Notes: generated by a model from the letters alone, not told the origin. Shown: positions 7,864 to 17,330, counted from the first letter of the stretch. The stretch is DNA of 64,000 nt from Bacillota bacterium (GCA_028719885.1 JAQYLT010000019.1:33661-97660); one strand, 5' to 3'. Numbers and translations are program-made.

Positions 7864-8580
7864 ATGGATAACCGGGAGAAAGGCTACACCCTCTACAAAA
7901 AAGGTCTTAAATATAAAGAGATCGCAGAAAAGCTAGGTGTGACTGAGAGCGCGGTTAAAAGCTGGGCGACACGCTACTGGAAAAAAGGAAAAGTTGCATC
8001 CGAAAAAGTTGCAACCAAAAGCAAAAAAGTTGCATCACAGGATGCAACCACAAAAGAGACAAAACACAGGGGGGGGCAGCCGGGGAATGTAAATGGTGTA
8101 GGTAATAATGGTGGTGCTCCGCCTGGGAACCAAAACGCATTTAAGCATGGAGGTTATTCCGCAATTCTCTTTGACACACTCGACGATGATGAGCGTTCAC
8201 TTATTGACCAAATGGAGCCTGACGAAGAACAACTGCTGGTTGACGAGATCAATTTGCTCACGGTCAGAGAGCACAGAATTCTGCACAGGATAAACGAGTA
8301 CAAAGACAAGTCTGCGGTCGTTTCGTCAGTTGAAAAAACGGAGCATCGCACGGCTGATGATGAGACAGATTATTATCTGCAAACATCATCTGAGGCTTCC
8401 TACAGCATTATCCTGAAGCTGGAGGAGGCGCTCACTCGGTGCCAGGCTCAAAAGCAGAGGACTATCGATACTTTGAATAAAATCAGGATGGCGAAGGACG
8501 ATGGAAAATCCAGAGACATTGAGGATATGTATTTGATCCGCAAGGTGGTGTTTGGCGATGACAGCGACCCAAACACTTGA
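7864..8580 (+). CDS. Terminase small subunit
   Basis: A 238-residue protein that begins MDNREKGYTLYKKGLKY with an N-terminal helix-turn-helix (EIAEKLGVTESAVKSW), then a basic low-complexity linker with repeated KVA, a Gly/Asn-rich turn region and a helical C-terminal half. This is the PBSX/A118-type small terminase that recognises phage DNA and recruits the large subunit. ATG 7855 is an alternative start; GAGGTGGTG lies between and does not decide clearly. The gene overlaps terL. Repeated GTTGCATC sites inside it (7993-8048) may be the packaging site. Confidence 0.85.
   Translation: MDNREKGYTLYKKGLKYKEIAEKLGVTESAVKSWATRYWKKGKVASEKVATKSKKVASQDATTKETKHRGGQPGNVNGVGNNGGAPPGNQNAFKHGGYSAILFDTLDDDERSLIDQMEPDEEQLLVDEINLLTVREHRILHRINEYKDKSAVVSSVEKTEHRTADDETDYYLQTSSEASYSIILKLEEALTRCQAQKQRTIDTLNKIRMAKDDGKSRDIEDMYLIRKVVFGDDSDPNT
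7993..8048. repeat. Cluster of GTTGCA motifs inside terS (possible pac site)
   Basis: GTTGCATC at 7993-8000 and 8029-8036, GTTGCAAC at 8008-8015, and the inverted GATGCAAC at 8041-8048. Packaging sites often lie inside the small terminase gene and contain repeats of this kind. The motif also encodes the repeated KVA segments, so protein constraint is an alternative explanation. Confidence 0.35.
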
Positions 8581-9835
8581 ATTTAAGTTCGGGCCCAAGC
8601 ATATTGCCTATATGCGACGGTGCCGGGACTGCGAAATCAACGTTGCGGAGGGCGCAGTCCGAGCAGGCAAAACCGTGGATAATGTATTTGCCTTTGCAAA
8701 TGAATTGGAAACGTGCCCCGATAAATTCCATCTTGCCTCCGGCTCTACCCTGGGCAATGCCAAGCTGAACATCGGTGACTGCAATGGCTATGGCCTGGAG
8801 GGGCAGTTCCGGGGACGTTGCCGCTGGGGTAAGTACAAGAACAATGAAGCCCTGTACGTTGATACGCCAGCCGGGGAGAAAATCATCATCTTTGCAGGTG
8901 CTGCCCTTGCGAACAGTTTCAAGCGAATCCGTGGTAACTCCTACGGCATGTGGATTGCCACAGAGATAAATCAGCACCATGATTCGTTCATCAAGGAAGC
9001 CTTCAACCGTCAGCTGGCCGCTAAGAAAATCAAGGTGTTTTGGGATCTCAACCCGTCCAATCCCAATCACCAAATATACACAGACTACATCGACAAGTAT
9101 GCTGCAAAGCAGAAAGCCGGTAATTTTTTGCCCGGATATAACTACGAACACTTCACGATCTTCGATAATGCAACCCTGCCTCCCGAGCGTGTGCAGGAGA
9201 TTGTGGCGAAGTATGATGAAAGCTCTGTCTGGTATGACCGGGACATAATGGGACGCCGGATGCGGGCAGAGGGGCTTGTATACCCAATGTTCCGGCGGGA
9301 TAAGCACGTCGCCAAGACGATTCCGAAATTCAACAGCCGCCATAGCTACTACGTTTCCATTGACTATGGTACTGTCAATCCATTTGCTGCCGGCTTGTGG
9401 GATGTGGATACCGCAAACCGCAAGGCAGTGATGATAAAAGAGCTGTACTATGACGGCGGCACCAGAAACCGGGTGGATAATGAGGAATATTACAAAATGC
9501 TCTGCAAGCTCATTGATGATATTCCAATCCAGTACATCGTCATTGACCCGTCTGCATCATCCATGGTAGAAACCATCCAAAAGTACGGCAAATACCTTGT
9601 GCAGGGGGCGGATAACGATGTGCTGAACGGCATTCAGAATGTTACAAAGTATCTTAACACCGGTAGCATTTCCTTTGTCGAGAGCTGCACGAATACCTTC
9701 GACGAATTTGAATCATACTGCTGGGACGAGGAGAAGCACTCGGATGTTGTTATCAAGGAAAACGACCACGCTATGGACATGGTGCGGTATTTCTGCCAGA
9801 CGGTGCTGCGCAATGAGTGGAGATGGTTAGTATAA
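8558..9835 (+). CDS. Terminase large subunit (PBSX family)
   Basis: A 425-residue packaging motor. The ATPase half carries the Walker A-like GAVRAGKT near residue 34. The nuclease half has acidic motifs, including SIDYGT near residue 263 and the IDPSA segment. It pumps DNA into the prohead through the portal and cuts it. AAGGTGGTG precedes ATG 8558. Length is normal for the PBSX-type family and the order terS-terL-portal is standard. Confidence 0.92.
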   Translation: MTATQTLEFKFGPKHIAYMRRCRDCEINVAEGAVRAGKTVDNVFAFANELETCPDKFHLASGSTLGNAKLNIGDCNGYGLEGQFRGRCRWGKYKNNEALYVDTPAGEKIIIFAGAALANSFKRIRGNSYGMWIATEINQHHDSFIKEAFNRQLAAKKIKVFWDLNPSNPNHQIYTDYIDKYAAKQKAGNFLPGYNYEHFTIFDNATLPPERVQEIVAKYDESSVWYDRDIMGRRMRAEGLVYPMFRRDKHVAKTIPKFNSRHSYYVSIDYGTVNPFAAGLWDVDTANRKAVMIKELYYDGGTRNRVDNEEYYKMLCKLIDDIPIQYIVIDPSASSMVETIQKYGKYLVQGADNDVLNGIQNVTKYLNTGSISFVESCTNTFDEFESYCWDEEKHSDVVIKENDHAMDMVRYFCQTVLRNEWRWLV

Positions 9836-9847
9836 AGGGGGATGCCG

Positions 9848-11266
9848 ATGGGGTTTCTATCCAAAATTGTAAGGAGGCTAAAGACGATGTTTCGAGGGTT
9901 CCAAAGCGCAGAGGAAGTATTTGGCGTGAAGCTGATCGCCTCCGCTGAGATGGACAATGCGCTGAAACTGTGGGATCAAGTGTCCACAGGGAGGCCGCCG
10001 TGGACACAAACGGCGGACGGGATAAAGACCATCAACATGGCGGATTTTGTGTCCTGCACCAGGGCAAAGCTCACAACGCTGGACATTGGCATTGCCATCT
10101 CCGGCCCCAGGGCGGAGTTTATGCAATCTGTGGTTGACGATCTGCTGAAACGGCTGCCGGACAAACTGTGCGATGCAGACCGCCTGGGCGGTATGCTGCT
10201 CAAGTGGAATGGTACTTCGTGGGATTTTGTTCGCCCGGACTGCTTCGGCATCACGGAAAAGGACGAAAACGGCAACATCACCGGCGCAATCTTTTCTATC
10301 CAATCAGACCAGCAGGACGGAAGCTACACCAGGCTGGAATGGCACCGCTTCGAACATGGAGGAAGCGATGCGGAGGGAAAGGTTTATGTTGTGACCAACA
10401 AAGCCTTCAAGAACCGCACCAGCGGCCAGAACGTCACTCTGGGTGACCCGGTGCCCCTGGATAGTGTAAACGAATGGAAGGGGATGGCCAATGAAGTCCG
10501 TATCGCAAATCTGAAAGCTCCGCTGTTTGGTTATTATCGTGTCCCAGGCTCCAACATCATCGATGCCTCCTCTCCGTTGGGAATGTCCGTTTTCGGGCGG
10601 GCCATGGAGGAGCTGAAAGCCATCGACATCGCCATCAGCCGAAAGAACGACGAGGTGGAGGACAGCAAGCACGTCACGTTTGTGGGGCAGTCGTGCATCC
10701 AGTATGCGACCCAGAACGGGATTAAGCTCCCCAGGTTCGTGCAGGGCTTGGGTGTAGGTGTGGACAACAAGGATGTCAGCGCCATCAAAGAGCATACTCC
10801 CACGCTGCTGACCGATGCCCGCATCAAGGACATCAACTTCGACCTCTCCCTGCTGGGCGTGAAATGCGGCTTTTCCGAAGGCGTATTTGTGCTTGACGGT
10901 CAGACCGGAATGATCACGGCGACCCAGGTGGAAGCGGATGACCGGGACACGATTCAGACCATCAAAAATGATCGTGATGCGCTGCAGTCCGCCATCGAGC
11001 AGGCTCTTATGGGAGCGGATGCAATGGCAACCCTTATGGGGCTTGCCCCGCTGGGGGAATATGAGGCCGCTTTCAGTTTTGGAGACATCACCTATTCCTA
11101 CGAGGAGGACAAGGCAAATTGGAAATCCTACGCCCAGCAGGGCTGGATTCCCAAGTGGCTGTATCTTGTCAAATTCGAGAAGATGACCGAGGAGGAAGCC
11201 AAGAAGCTCACCCAGGAAGCAGAACAGGCAAACCAGGCCAGAACAAAAGGCCTGTTTGAAGAATAA
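9848..11266 (+). CDS. Phage portal protein
   Basis: A 472-residue protein placed directly after the terminase. It has the usual portal layout: an N-terminal wing, a central beta-rich domain (LEWHRFE), a stem helix region and a C-terminal coiled, Glu-rich tail (EEEAKKLTQEAEQ). It forms the dodecameric ring at one capsid vertex through which DNA passes. AAAGGGGG fits ATG 9848 better than ATG 9842. A Gly/Lys-rich linker follows before the DUF2829 gene. Confidence 0.88.
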   Translation: MGFLSKIVRRLKTMFRGFQSAEEVFGVKLIASAEMDNALKLWDQVSTGRPPWTQTADGIKTINMADFVSCTRAKLTTLDIGIAISGPRAEFMQSVVDDLLKRLPDKLCDADRLGGMLLKWNGTSWDFVRPDCFGITEKDENGNITGAIFSIQSDQQDGSYTRLEWHRFEHGGSDAEGKVYVVTNKAFKNRTSGQNVTLGDPVPLDSVNEWKGMANEVRIANLKAPLFGYYRVPGSNIIDASSPLGMSVFGRAMEELKAIDIAISRKNDEVEDSKHVTFVGQSCIQYATQNGIKLPRFVQGLGVGVDNKDVSAIKEHTPTLLTDARIKDINFDLSLLGVKCGFSEGVFVLDGQTGMITATQVEADDRDTIQTIKNDRDALQSAIEQALMGADAMATLMGLAPLGEYEAAFSFGDITYSYEEDKANWKSYAQQGWIPKWLYLVKFEKMTEEEAKKLTQEAEQANQARTKGLFEE

Positions 11267-11281
11267 CAGGAGGTAAACAAT

Positions 11282-11797
11282 ATGACAAAAATGGAAGAAT
11301 TTCTGAAAGCCTATCAGGAGGCTTGCGCCAGCGACAACGCTGGGGTCACGTTGTACATCCATATGCCCACCGGCGAGGAAGAGATGATTCACAATCCCAA
11401 TATCCACGCCAAGGCGCAGTACATCGCAAAGGCCTATGACGATGACCTTCGGCTGAAATCCAACCCGGACATCTACATCACCGAATACCAGTTCCATGAA
11501 CCCGGCGAAGAAGTCATGGATTTTGGCGTGGCCATTATGAATCTGAAGGAAGGCCGCCGGGTCGCCCGGCAGGGCTGGAACGGCAAGGGGATGTACGTAT
11601 TCCTGGCATCCTGCGTCAATTTCTGTACCGAGGCAGACCTGAGCGAATTCAATCCCACCCATACCGAGGAATGTAATGAGCTGAACGCTGTTGAGGTCGG
11701 CGATATGCTGGTTCTGCGTACTGCTCAGGGCACGTTGCAGCCCGGCTGGCTGGCTTCTCAGGCGGATATGCTGGCCGAGGACTGGGTTATCCTGTAA
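11282..11797 (+). CDS. DUF2829 (Tad2-like) protein with N-terminal extension
   Basis: A 171-residue protein. Residues 79-171 match DUF2829: MDFGVAIMNLKEGRRV, RQGWNGKGMY, and the closing GWLASQADMLAEDW. DUF2829 is the fold of Tad2, a phage protein that binds cyclic nucleotide signals such as gcADPR and blocks Thoeris immunity. The first 70-odd residues form an extra domain I do not recognise. It sits between the portal and minor capsid genes, so it would be expressed late unless it has its own promoter. Domain assignment is firm; anti-defence activity is inference from family. Confidence 0.8.
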   Translation: MTKMEEFLKAYQEACASDNAGVTLYIHMPTGEEEMIHNPNIHAKAQYIAKAYDDDLRLKSNPDIYITEYQFHEPGEEVMDFGVAIMNLKEGRRVARQGWNGKGMYVFLASCVNFCTEADLSEFNPTHTEECNELNAVEVGDMLVLRTAQGTLQPGWLASQADMLAEDWVIL

Positions 11798-11807
11798 GAG
11801 GTTCGCC

Positions 11808-13034
11808 ATGCTGACCCCGGAGCAACTGAAAGAGATCGCCGACACCATGTACCCGCTGCTTTCCCGTTTGACTGACTGGATCACCAAGGACATTATCGAA
11901 CGCATGATTGCTTGCATGGACAGGTCTGAGGCAATCGGCTTCGGGGAAACAGATAAATGGCAAATTATTTTGTATCAGGCTGCTGCCGGTCACTATGAAG
12001 CCCTTTCGGCAGAGATTCAGCGGTGGACCGGGAAATCTGAGGAGGAAGTGCGGAAGATATTCCTGGATGCCGGAATAAAGGCATGGGATGCTGATAATGC
12101 TTTCTACGTTTCCCATGGTCTGGATTCGGTGCAGCTGCTGAAAAACGAGCACCTGATGAACATTCTGGTTGACTGTTACCAGCGAACCAATGGAGAAATT
12201 AAGAATTTCACACGGACGATTGCCGGAGCCAGCCAACAGCGCTTCATCCAGCTTTGCGACGATGCCCACATAAAGGTGATGACCGGGGCACAGTCCTACA
12301 CAGGGGCCATGATCGAGGCTGTGAACGATTTGTCGGAGCATCAATTGAAAATCAAATACCCCTCCGGCCATGTCGATACCATCGAAACGGCGGTACTGCG
12401 CTGCATCCGCACGGGCACAGCCCAGGCATCCGGGAACATGACCATTCAGGCCATGATGGATAACGGATGGGATTTGATAAGGGTATCTGCCCACCTGGGC
12501 GCTCGGTATGGTGACGGCGGGGAAAATCCGGGGAACCATGCCTGGTGGCAGGGAAAGCTTTACAGTCTGTCCGGCGCCAGCGCGGAATACCCGCCGTTCC
12601 GGGAAACCACAGGTTACGGAACAGGACCCGGGCTCAGCGGCTGGAACTGCCGTCACTCCTTTGGCCCAGGAGACCCGGAGCACAACCCGTTTCAGAGCTA
12701 CGATGACGATGCAAACAAGAAAGCCTACGACCTGTCCCAGGTGCAGCGGAGTATGGAGCGAGGCATCCGCAAGGCAAAACATAAGGCAATGGCAACAAAA
12801 GCCGCTGTTGATGCCGCCAGGGACGATGCCGCAAAGAAAGTATTTACGGAAGAATACGAAAAATCAGTCAGTCTATTGCAGGCGCTGAACAAAGAATATC
12901 AAAAGTTCTGCAAGGACAACGGTCTGCGGGTGATGACGGATCGGCTGAATACCGCAAAATGGAACCGTGAGCAGGCAAAGGCCGCTCTGCGTACCGAGAC
13001 GATGATGGATAATCGCAACGTGGATACGGTATGA
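11808..13034 (+). CDS. Phage minor capsid protein (head morphogenesis)
   Basis: A 408-residue protein with the GWNCRHSFGP segment near residue 280 and the NHAWWQGK motif typical of the phage minor capsid protein 2 family, which is placed between portal and scaffold in A118-like siphoviruses. The C-terminal region is a Lys/Ala-rich coiled coil. It probably joins the portal vertex or is ejected with DNA. The start follows the Tad2-like stop by ten bases with AAGAGGTTC as ribosome site. Confidence 0.82.
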   Translation: MLTPEQLKEIADTMYPLLSRLTDWITKDIIERMIACMDRSEAIGFGETDKWQIILYQAAAGHYEALSAEIQRWTGKSEEEVRKIFLDAGIKAWDADNAFYVSHGLDSVQLLKNEHLMNILVDCYQRTNGEIKNFTRTIAGASQQRFIQLCDDAHIKVMTGAQSYTGAMIEAVNDLSEHQLKIKYPSGHVDTIETAVLRCIRTGTAQASGNMTIQAMMDNGWDLIRVSAHLGARYGDGGENPGNHAWWQGKLYSLSGASAEYPPFRETTGYGTGPGLSGWNCRHSFGPGDPEHNPFQSYDDDANKKAYDLSQVQRSMERGIRKAKHKAMATKAAVDAARDDAAKKVFTEEYEKSVSLLQALNKEYQKFCKDNGLRVMTDRLNTAKWNREQAKAALRTETMMDNRNVDTV

Positions 13035-13103
13035 CAGCCCCGCAGCGAGCCTACATCATGCGATTCTGATAATCCATATATCCAAATACATCCACGTATA
13101 ACT

Positions 13104-13137
13104 AGCCGCTGAGCCTAATTGGTTCGGCGGCTTTTTC
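13104..13137 (+). terminator. Intrinsic terminator between minor capsid and scaffold
   Basis: A 12-bp stem with two G-U pairs (13104-13115 with 13121-13132), loop TAATT, then TTTTT. It splits the packaging genes from the capsid/tail genes, so some control of relative expression is likely. The remaining intergenic DNA up to 13273 holds GC-rich small palindromes but no gene that I can support. Confidence 0.75.
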
Positions 13138-13273
13138 CATGCCCTTCTGTAAGTGTAGCCGGGTCGTAACCGGCGGAGGGTACATTATTTTTGCTGCGCC
13201 GCCAGCGTAATCAACCGGCCGGCCTGGACAAGAAACAGTCGTAAAAAATCGTATGGTCGAGAAAGGAAGCAGT

Positions 13274-13876
13274 ATGAAGAAAGAAGAACTCACCGCTCTT
13301 GGCATATCCGAGGATGTGGCAGCCAAAGTCCTGGAGATCAACGGGAAGGACATCGAGCACGCAAAGGCCGTCAAAGACAAGGACATCAAGGCCTTGCAGG
13401 ACGAGCGTGACGGTTACAAGACCCGTGCCGAGACCGCAGAAACCACTCTGCAGTCCTTTGATGGCATCGACCCGCAGAAGATCCAGAGTGAGCTGCAGAC
13501 CTGGAAGGATAAGGCCTCTGCCGCCGAAAAGGATTTCAATGCCAAGATCACCCAGCGTGACCAGCGAGACTGGATCAAAGGGCAGCTGGACACCTACGGC
13601 GTTACTTCTCCCTATGCCCGCTCTGCCATCCAGGCTGAGTGCATGGACGAAAAGTCCGGCCTCAAGTGGAAGGATGGTGCATTTTTTGGATTCGATGAGT
13701 ACATGAAAAAGGCCAAGGAGAAAGACCCCGGCCTGTACCAGACCGATGAAGAAAAAGCAGAAGCGGAAAAGCAGAAGCAGCAGCAGGAGAAAGCTCCCGC
13801 CTTTACCGGCCCTGCTGGTGACGGAAATACCGGCGGTGGAGGCAAGAAGCCCTTCACCGTCCCCGCAGTTTTCTAA
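13274..13876 (+). CDS. Phage capsid scaffolding protein (GP20-like)
   Basis: A 200-residue protein, mostly charged coiled coil (residues about 25-110), with a Lys/Gln-rich segment and a Gly-rich C-terminal tail. This is the usual composition of GP20-type scaffolds, which fill the prohead and leave or are cleaved at maturation. ATG 13274 is favoured over ATG 13253 because GAAAGGAAGC precedes it. Directly followed by the major capsid gene. Confidence 0.85.
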   Translation: MKKEELTALGISEDVAAKVLEINGKDIEHAKAVKDKDIKALQDERDGYKTRAETAETTLQSFDGIDPQKIQSELQTWKDKASAAEKDFNAKITQRDQRDWIKGQLDTYGVTSPYARSAIQAECMDEKSGLKWKDGAFFGFDEYMKKAKEKDPGLYQTDEEKAEAEKQKQQQEKAPAFTGPAGDGNTGGGGKKPFTVPAVF

Positions 13877-13909
13877 CCCAAAAATATTTTTTATGAAAGG
13901 ATTGATTTT

Positions 13910-14869
13910 ATGCCCCGTATTCCCAGTTTGTCCATGCTGACCACCGATGATGCGAAGCTGTACCTCAAGGAGCTGTACGGCAATGTCATCGCAAACGTTA
14001 TGAAAAACCTGATTTCTGCCAGGATGAAGAACCGTGACCTCTCCGGCGACCCGTCCTCCGGCAGCGTTATCGCCAAGCGCTTTGCAAACGCAAAGCCCCA
14101 GAAGTACGGAACCGCCCGTGCCGCAGGTAAAGGCGAAAAAGTCAAGGGCGAGGAGGTCGTTGTCCAGATCGATTACGACCAGGAAATCGTGGAAGAAATC
14201 GAGGAAAAGGATGTCAAACTCGGCGGCGTGGACGGCCTGATGGACCGTCGTTCTTCCAACCACGTTGTCCGCATGGCCTCCGACCTGGACACCAAGTTCT
14301 TCCAGGTTGCCTTTGACAACGCCATCCAGGTGGAGGTTGACCTTACCGGTCCTGTTGAGGATGTTCTGGAAACCATGATTCAGGAGCTGGAGAACACCAA
14401 GAACTCCTTCATTGACGGCGTTCCCCGACAGATGATTCGGATGGTGCTCAATTCTGCCTGGTACGGGAAAATCCGCAACCAGTTGGACAAGACCTCCAGA
14501 GCCAACGTGGATACCACCACGGAGGAGTTCTATACCTGGCACGGCGTTCAGGTGGATTCCTGTATCAATCTTCCCAACGGCTGCCCCTTCCTGGTCATGT
14601 GTGATGGAGCCATTGCTCAGCCTGTCATGTCCAGCCAGTACAAGCCCGATATGATTCCCATGACCGAAGCCTGGGCAATCTGCCTGTTCTATCATGCCGG
14701 TACCAATGTCGTGACCCCCGACCTGATCCTCATGCCCAAGCAGTCCGGCAGCGGTACCGTGGGAGGTGCAACGAAGTTCACGAACGTCAAGACCGAAAAC
14801 GTCCTGTACGTTACCAACAAGGATGCCGTGAAGCTCTGCACCGACTCCGAACAGTACAGCGCCGCTTAA
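13910..14869 (+). CDS. Major capsid protein
   Basis: A 319-residue protein directly after the scaffold gene. It starts MPRIPSLSMLTTDDAKLYLKE, has an acidic E-loop-like segment (EEIEEKDVKLGG) and beta-rich middle and C-terminal parts, as expected for an HK97-type shell protein in this gene order. Codon use is rich in GCC, AAG and GAC, consistent with high expression. GAAAGG precedes the start. Confidence 0.85.
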   Translation: MPRIPSLSMLTTDDAKLYLKELYGNVIANVMKNLISARMKNRDLSGDPSSGSVIAKRFANAKPQKYGTARAAGKGEKVKGEEVVVQIDYDQEIVEEIEEKDVKLGGVDGLMDRRSSNHVVRMASDLDTKFFQVAFDNAIQVEVDLTGPVEDVLETMIQELENTKNSFIDGVPRQMIRMVLNSAWYGKIRNQLDKTSRANVDTTTEEFYTWHGVQVDSCINLPNGCPFLVMCDGAIAQPVMSSQYKPDMIPMTEAWAICLFYHAGTNVVTPDLILMPKQSGSGTVGGATKFTNVKTENVLYVTNKDAVKLCTDSEQYSAA

Positions 14870-14894
14870 TCCATAGCCGAAGGAGTGAACGCAT

Positions 14895-15350
14895 ATGGCA
14901 TACGCAGACTATTATTTTTACATCCAGGTTTATAGCGGGGAGCACTCCCAGGAAGATGGCATCGATCGGTGGCTTGAAATGGCCAGCGATGAACTTGACG
15001 TTTTCACCTTCGGACGGCTCATGAACGCTTTCCCTGTGGAGGACGCCCATGCAGCGAAAGTGAAAAAGGCTGTGTGTGCCATTGCCGATGCCCTCTATCT
15101 GGTGGACGTACAGCGCAAGGCGGCGGCACCGCAGAAACAAGAGGACGGCTCCTACCATGGGGCCGTTTCCTCTGTTTCCTCCGGCGGCGAATCCATCAGC
15201 TATTCCAAAGTGGATTCCGGTTCTGTTTATGCGGAAGCCGCCGCCTCGAAGGAAAAGGAGTTTGAACTGGTGCGAAGCATTGCCTTTAAGTATCTGGCAG
15301 GCATCCCGGATGCAAACGGTGTCAACCTACTGTATGCGGGGGTGGGTTAA
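14895..15350 (+). CDS. Head-tail connector/adaptor protein
   Basis: A 151-residue helical protein in the first position after the major capsid gene, where siphophages encode the DNA-packaging adaptor that docks below the portal. It contains tyrosine-rich N-terminal residues and long helices. The stop overlaps the next start as TAATG. The name rests on gene order and size. Confidence 0.65.
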   Translation: MAYADYYFYIQVYSGEHSQEDGIDRWLEMASDELDVFTFGRLMNAFPVEDAHAAKVKKAVCAIADALYLVDVQRKAAAPQKQEDGSYHGAVSSVSSGGESISYSKVDSGSVYAEAAASKEKEFELVRSIAFKYLAGIPDANGVNLLYAGVG

Positions 15351-15787
15351 TGCACTCCGATACCATCACGTGCTGGAATTTCCACAAGAAAAGCGGCATG
15401 TGGTACCCGACTGTTATCGGTGGTTGTACCTGTAGAATCAATGCCGCCAGCACCGCCTCCGTCCACGGAGGAAACGCCAAGGATGCGTTCATGGCATCCA
15501 TACCCTGCACGGCAAGACAGTCTATTATCGCAGCGGACGGGGCCGAGAAACCAATCCTTGGGCCGAAAGCCTATGCTGCATCCGACAACCCGTCCGAGTG
15601 CATCACATTCTCCCCCGGGGTTGACTTTATCTCCGAGGGAGCGGCTGCTGATGCGGCCCCTATTTGTGATGCCGACTACGAAGGCGGCTTCTACGATGCC
15701 ATGAACGCAAAAAATGACGATGTCCACCTGATCACCTCGGCTGTATACTATGGCCTGATTCCGCACTATGAGATTGGAGGCAAATAA
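15350..15787 (+). CDS. Putative head-closure/connector protein
   Basis: A 145-residue protein (MHSDTITCWNFHKKSGMWYP), Cys- and Gly-rich in its first half, in the second connector position of the head-tail joining block. This slot usually holds the stopper or minor capsid protein in A118-like phages. Function is inferred from order only. Confidence 0.6.
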   Translation: MHSDTITCWNFHKKSGMWYPTVIGGCTCRINAASTASVHGGNAKDAFMASIPCTARQSIIAADGAEKPILGPKAYAASDNPSECITFSPGVDFISEGAAADAAPICDADYEGGFYDAMNAKNDDVHLITSAVYYGLIPHYEIGGK

Positions 15788-16255
15788 ATGTCCGACATCC
15801 AGCACTTTGAAAATGTGTCCTATGTCCATACCAATATTGCCGTCAATCTCAATTTCTCCGGCGTATCGGATGGGCTTGATAAGGCGCAGTTGTGGCTTGC
15901 TGAACAGGTTTTGCAGGACTGCCGGGCGTATATGCCCCACATGACAGGCTCCTTGCAGCAGCGCTCCCACACCGAGGACAAGGGCAGTAAAGTCGTGTTC
16001 CCCGGCCCCTATGGACGCTATCAGTACATGGGTGTCACCATGGTGGACAGCCAGACTGGCAACGGCCCCAGAAAGATTCCCATTGGCCCCGGAGGAGAGT
16101 ACATTTTCCGTTTTCGAAAAGGTGCAAAACTGATGCCGACTACCAGGCCCTTGAAATACTCCAGACCGGAAGCCCAGGCAAAATGGTTCGATGTCGCAAA
16201 GGCCAGAAACCTTGGCTATTGGATTTCCGGTTACCGTCGTGAGATTGGGAGGTAA
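15788..16255 (+). CDS. Minor capsid/head-tail joining protein (gp10-like)
   Basis: A 155-residue protein with an N-terminal beta strand, a central helix (QLWLAEQVLQDCRAYMP) and the pattern MTGSLQQRSH...GPYGRYQYMG, typical of HK97 gp10/minor capsid 2-type joining proteins. It begins directly after the preceding stop. Confidence 0.7.
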   Translation: MSDIQHFENVSYVHTNIAVNLNFSGVSDGLDKAQLWLAEQVLQDCRAYMPHMTGSLQQRSHTEDKGSKVVFPGPYGRYQYMGVTMVDSQTGNGPRKIPIGPGGEYIFRFRKGAKLMPTTRPLKYSRPEAQAKWFDVAKARNLGYWISGYRREIGR

Positions 16256-16258
16256 GTC

Positions 16259-16777
16259 ATGGCAAGTATCCCTGTACCATCCAAACAGCAGAAATTTGAC
16301 ATCGACGGGGAAGAAACCCTGTCCCGCACTCTGGTCGATCTGCTGAATACCTTTCCCGGAATGAACGGAAGAAAGGTATGCTTTTCCACTCTGGGAAATG
16401 ATGCCGGTATTGGTTTCTTTCCGCTCTCCGGTGCTGTTGTGACCCGAGAGGAGAAGGATATTACAGGCACCGTCTATCAGACCTGCCAATATCCGTTTTT
16501 CATTATCTACCGGTCCGCCCCTCAGAATGAGAGCGCAAAGATCCGCATCAAGGAGTTCCTGGACACCATCGGGAAGTGGGTGGAGCGACAGACTGTCAGC
16601 ATTGACGGTAAGCAAATTCTGTTGGAACACTATCCCGATTTGGAGGGGAACCGAAAAATCAAATCCGTTGCCAGAACCACTCCGGCGTACCTGGACAACG
16701 CCACCGATGACGGCATCGAGGACTGGAGTGTTTCTGTTACCTGTACCTATACAAACCAATTTGAACTTATGAGGTGA
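16259..16777 (+). CDS. Tail terminator/completion protein
   Basis: A 172-residue protein just before the major tail protein. It carries a beta-strand pattern of the minor capsid/tail completion families, which cap the tail tube and connect it to the head. GGGAGGTAAGTC precedes the start. Assigned by position. Confidence 0.65.
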   Translation: MASIPVPSKQQKFDIDGEETLSRTLVDLLNTFPGMNGRKVCFSTLGNDAGIGFFPLSGAVVTREEKDITGTVYQTCQYPFFIIYRSAPQNESAKIRIKEFLDTIGKWVERQTVSIDGKQILLEHYPDLEGNRKIKSVARTTPAYLDNATDDGIEDWSVSVTCTYTNQFELMR

Positions 16778-16783
16778 TTTATT

Positions 16784-17317
16784 ATGGCTGAAACCAACCC
16801 CATCAACACGCCTGCCGGGCAGACTGTGGCCCGGGAGCTGATGATTGCCTATCTGGACACCGGCACCGCCGGCACTCCCAAATGGAGCGCTATCGGAAAG
16901 CGTGTTACCTCCTCCAACATGTCCTACGACTGGGCAAAAAGCACCAATCGGGACATCCTGGGCAACATCTACACCGACATGAAGAAGCCCATCATCACCG
17001 AGAGCTTCGACCCGATTCCCATTGATTCCGGCGATGCCGCCGTGGTGAAACTGTGGCAGATGGGCATCCGTGACCAGGACCGGCTGGCCCTTTCCAGCCA
17101 GAAGGTCATGGTTGCCCATTTCTACTCCGGCGCAGAAAAGCAGAACTTCGCGGAGGTCTACGATTCCTCCGCCATCGTCGTGTCCCGTGCGGGCGGAGAC
17201 GGCGGTGACAACCTGACCATTGCGGCAGAAGTCACCTTCGGCGGTACCCGAACCGTGGGCACCGTCTCCAAGAGCGCAGAAGGCGAAGTTGCCTTCACTC
17301 CTAGCGCAGCGGCATAA
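16784..17317 (+). CDS. Major tail (tube) protein
   Basis: A 177-residue protein in the position of the major tail protein, Gly/Ala-rich with repeated beta strands (VAHFYSGAEKQNFAEVYDSS). Codon use resembles that of the major capsid gene, suggesting strong expression. It would polymerise around the tape measure to form the tube. Confidence 0.75.
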   Translation: MAETNPINTPAGQTVARELMIAYLDTGTAGTPKWSAIGKRVTSSNMSYDWAKSTNRDILGNIYTDMKKPIITESFDPIPIDSGDAAVVKLWQMGIRDQDRLALSSQKVMVAHFYSGAEKQNFAEVYDSSAIVVSRAGGDGGDNLTIAAEVTFGGTRTVGTVSKSAEGEVAFTPSAAA

Positions 17318-17330
17318 GGAGGGCTGACAG

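Noticed and set aside
13211..14695. Long minus-strand frame opposite scaffold and capsid genes (also 15347-17377)
   Set aside because: Antisense shadows of codon-biased structural genes; no ribosome sites and no family features.
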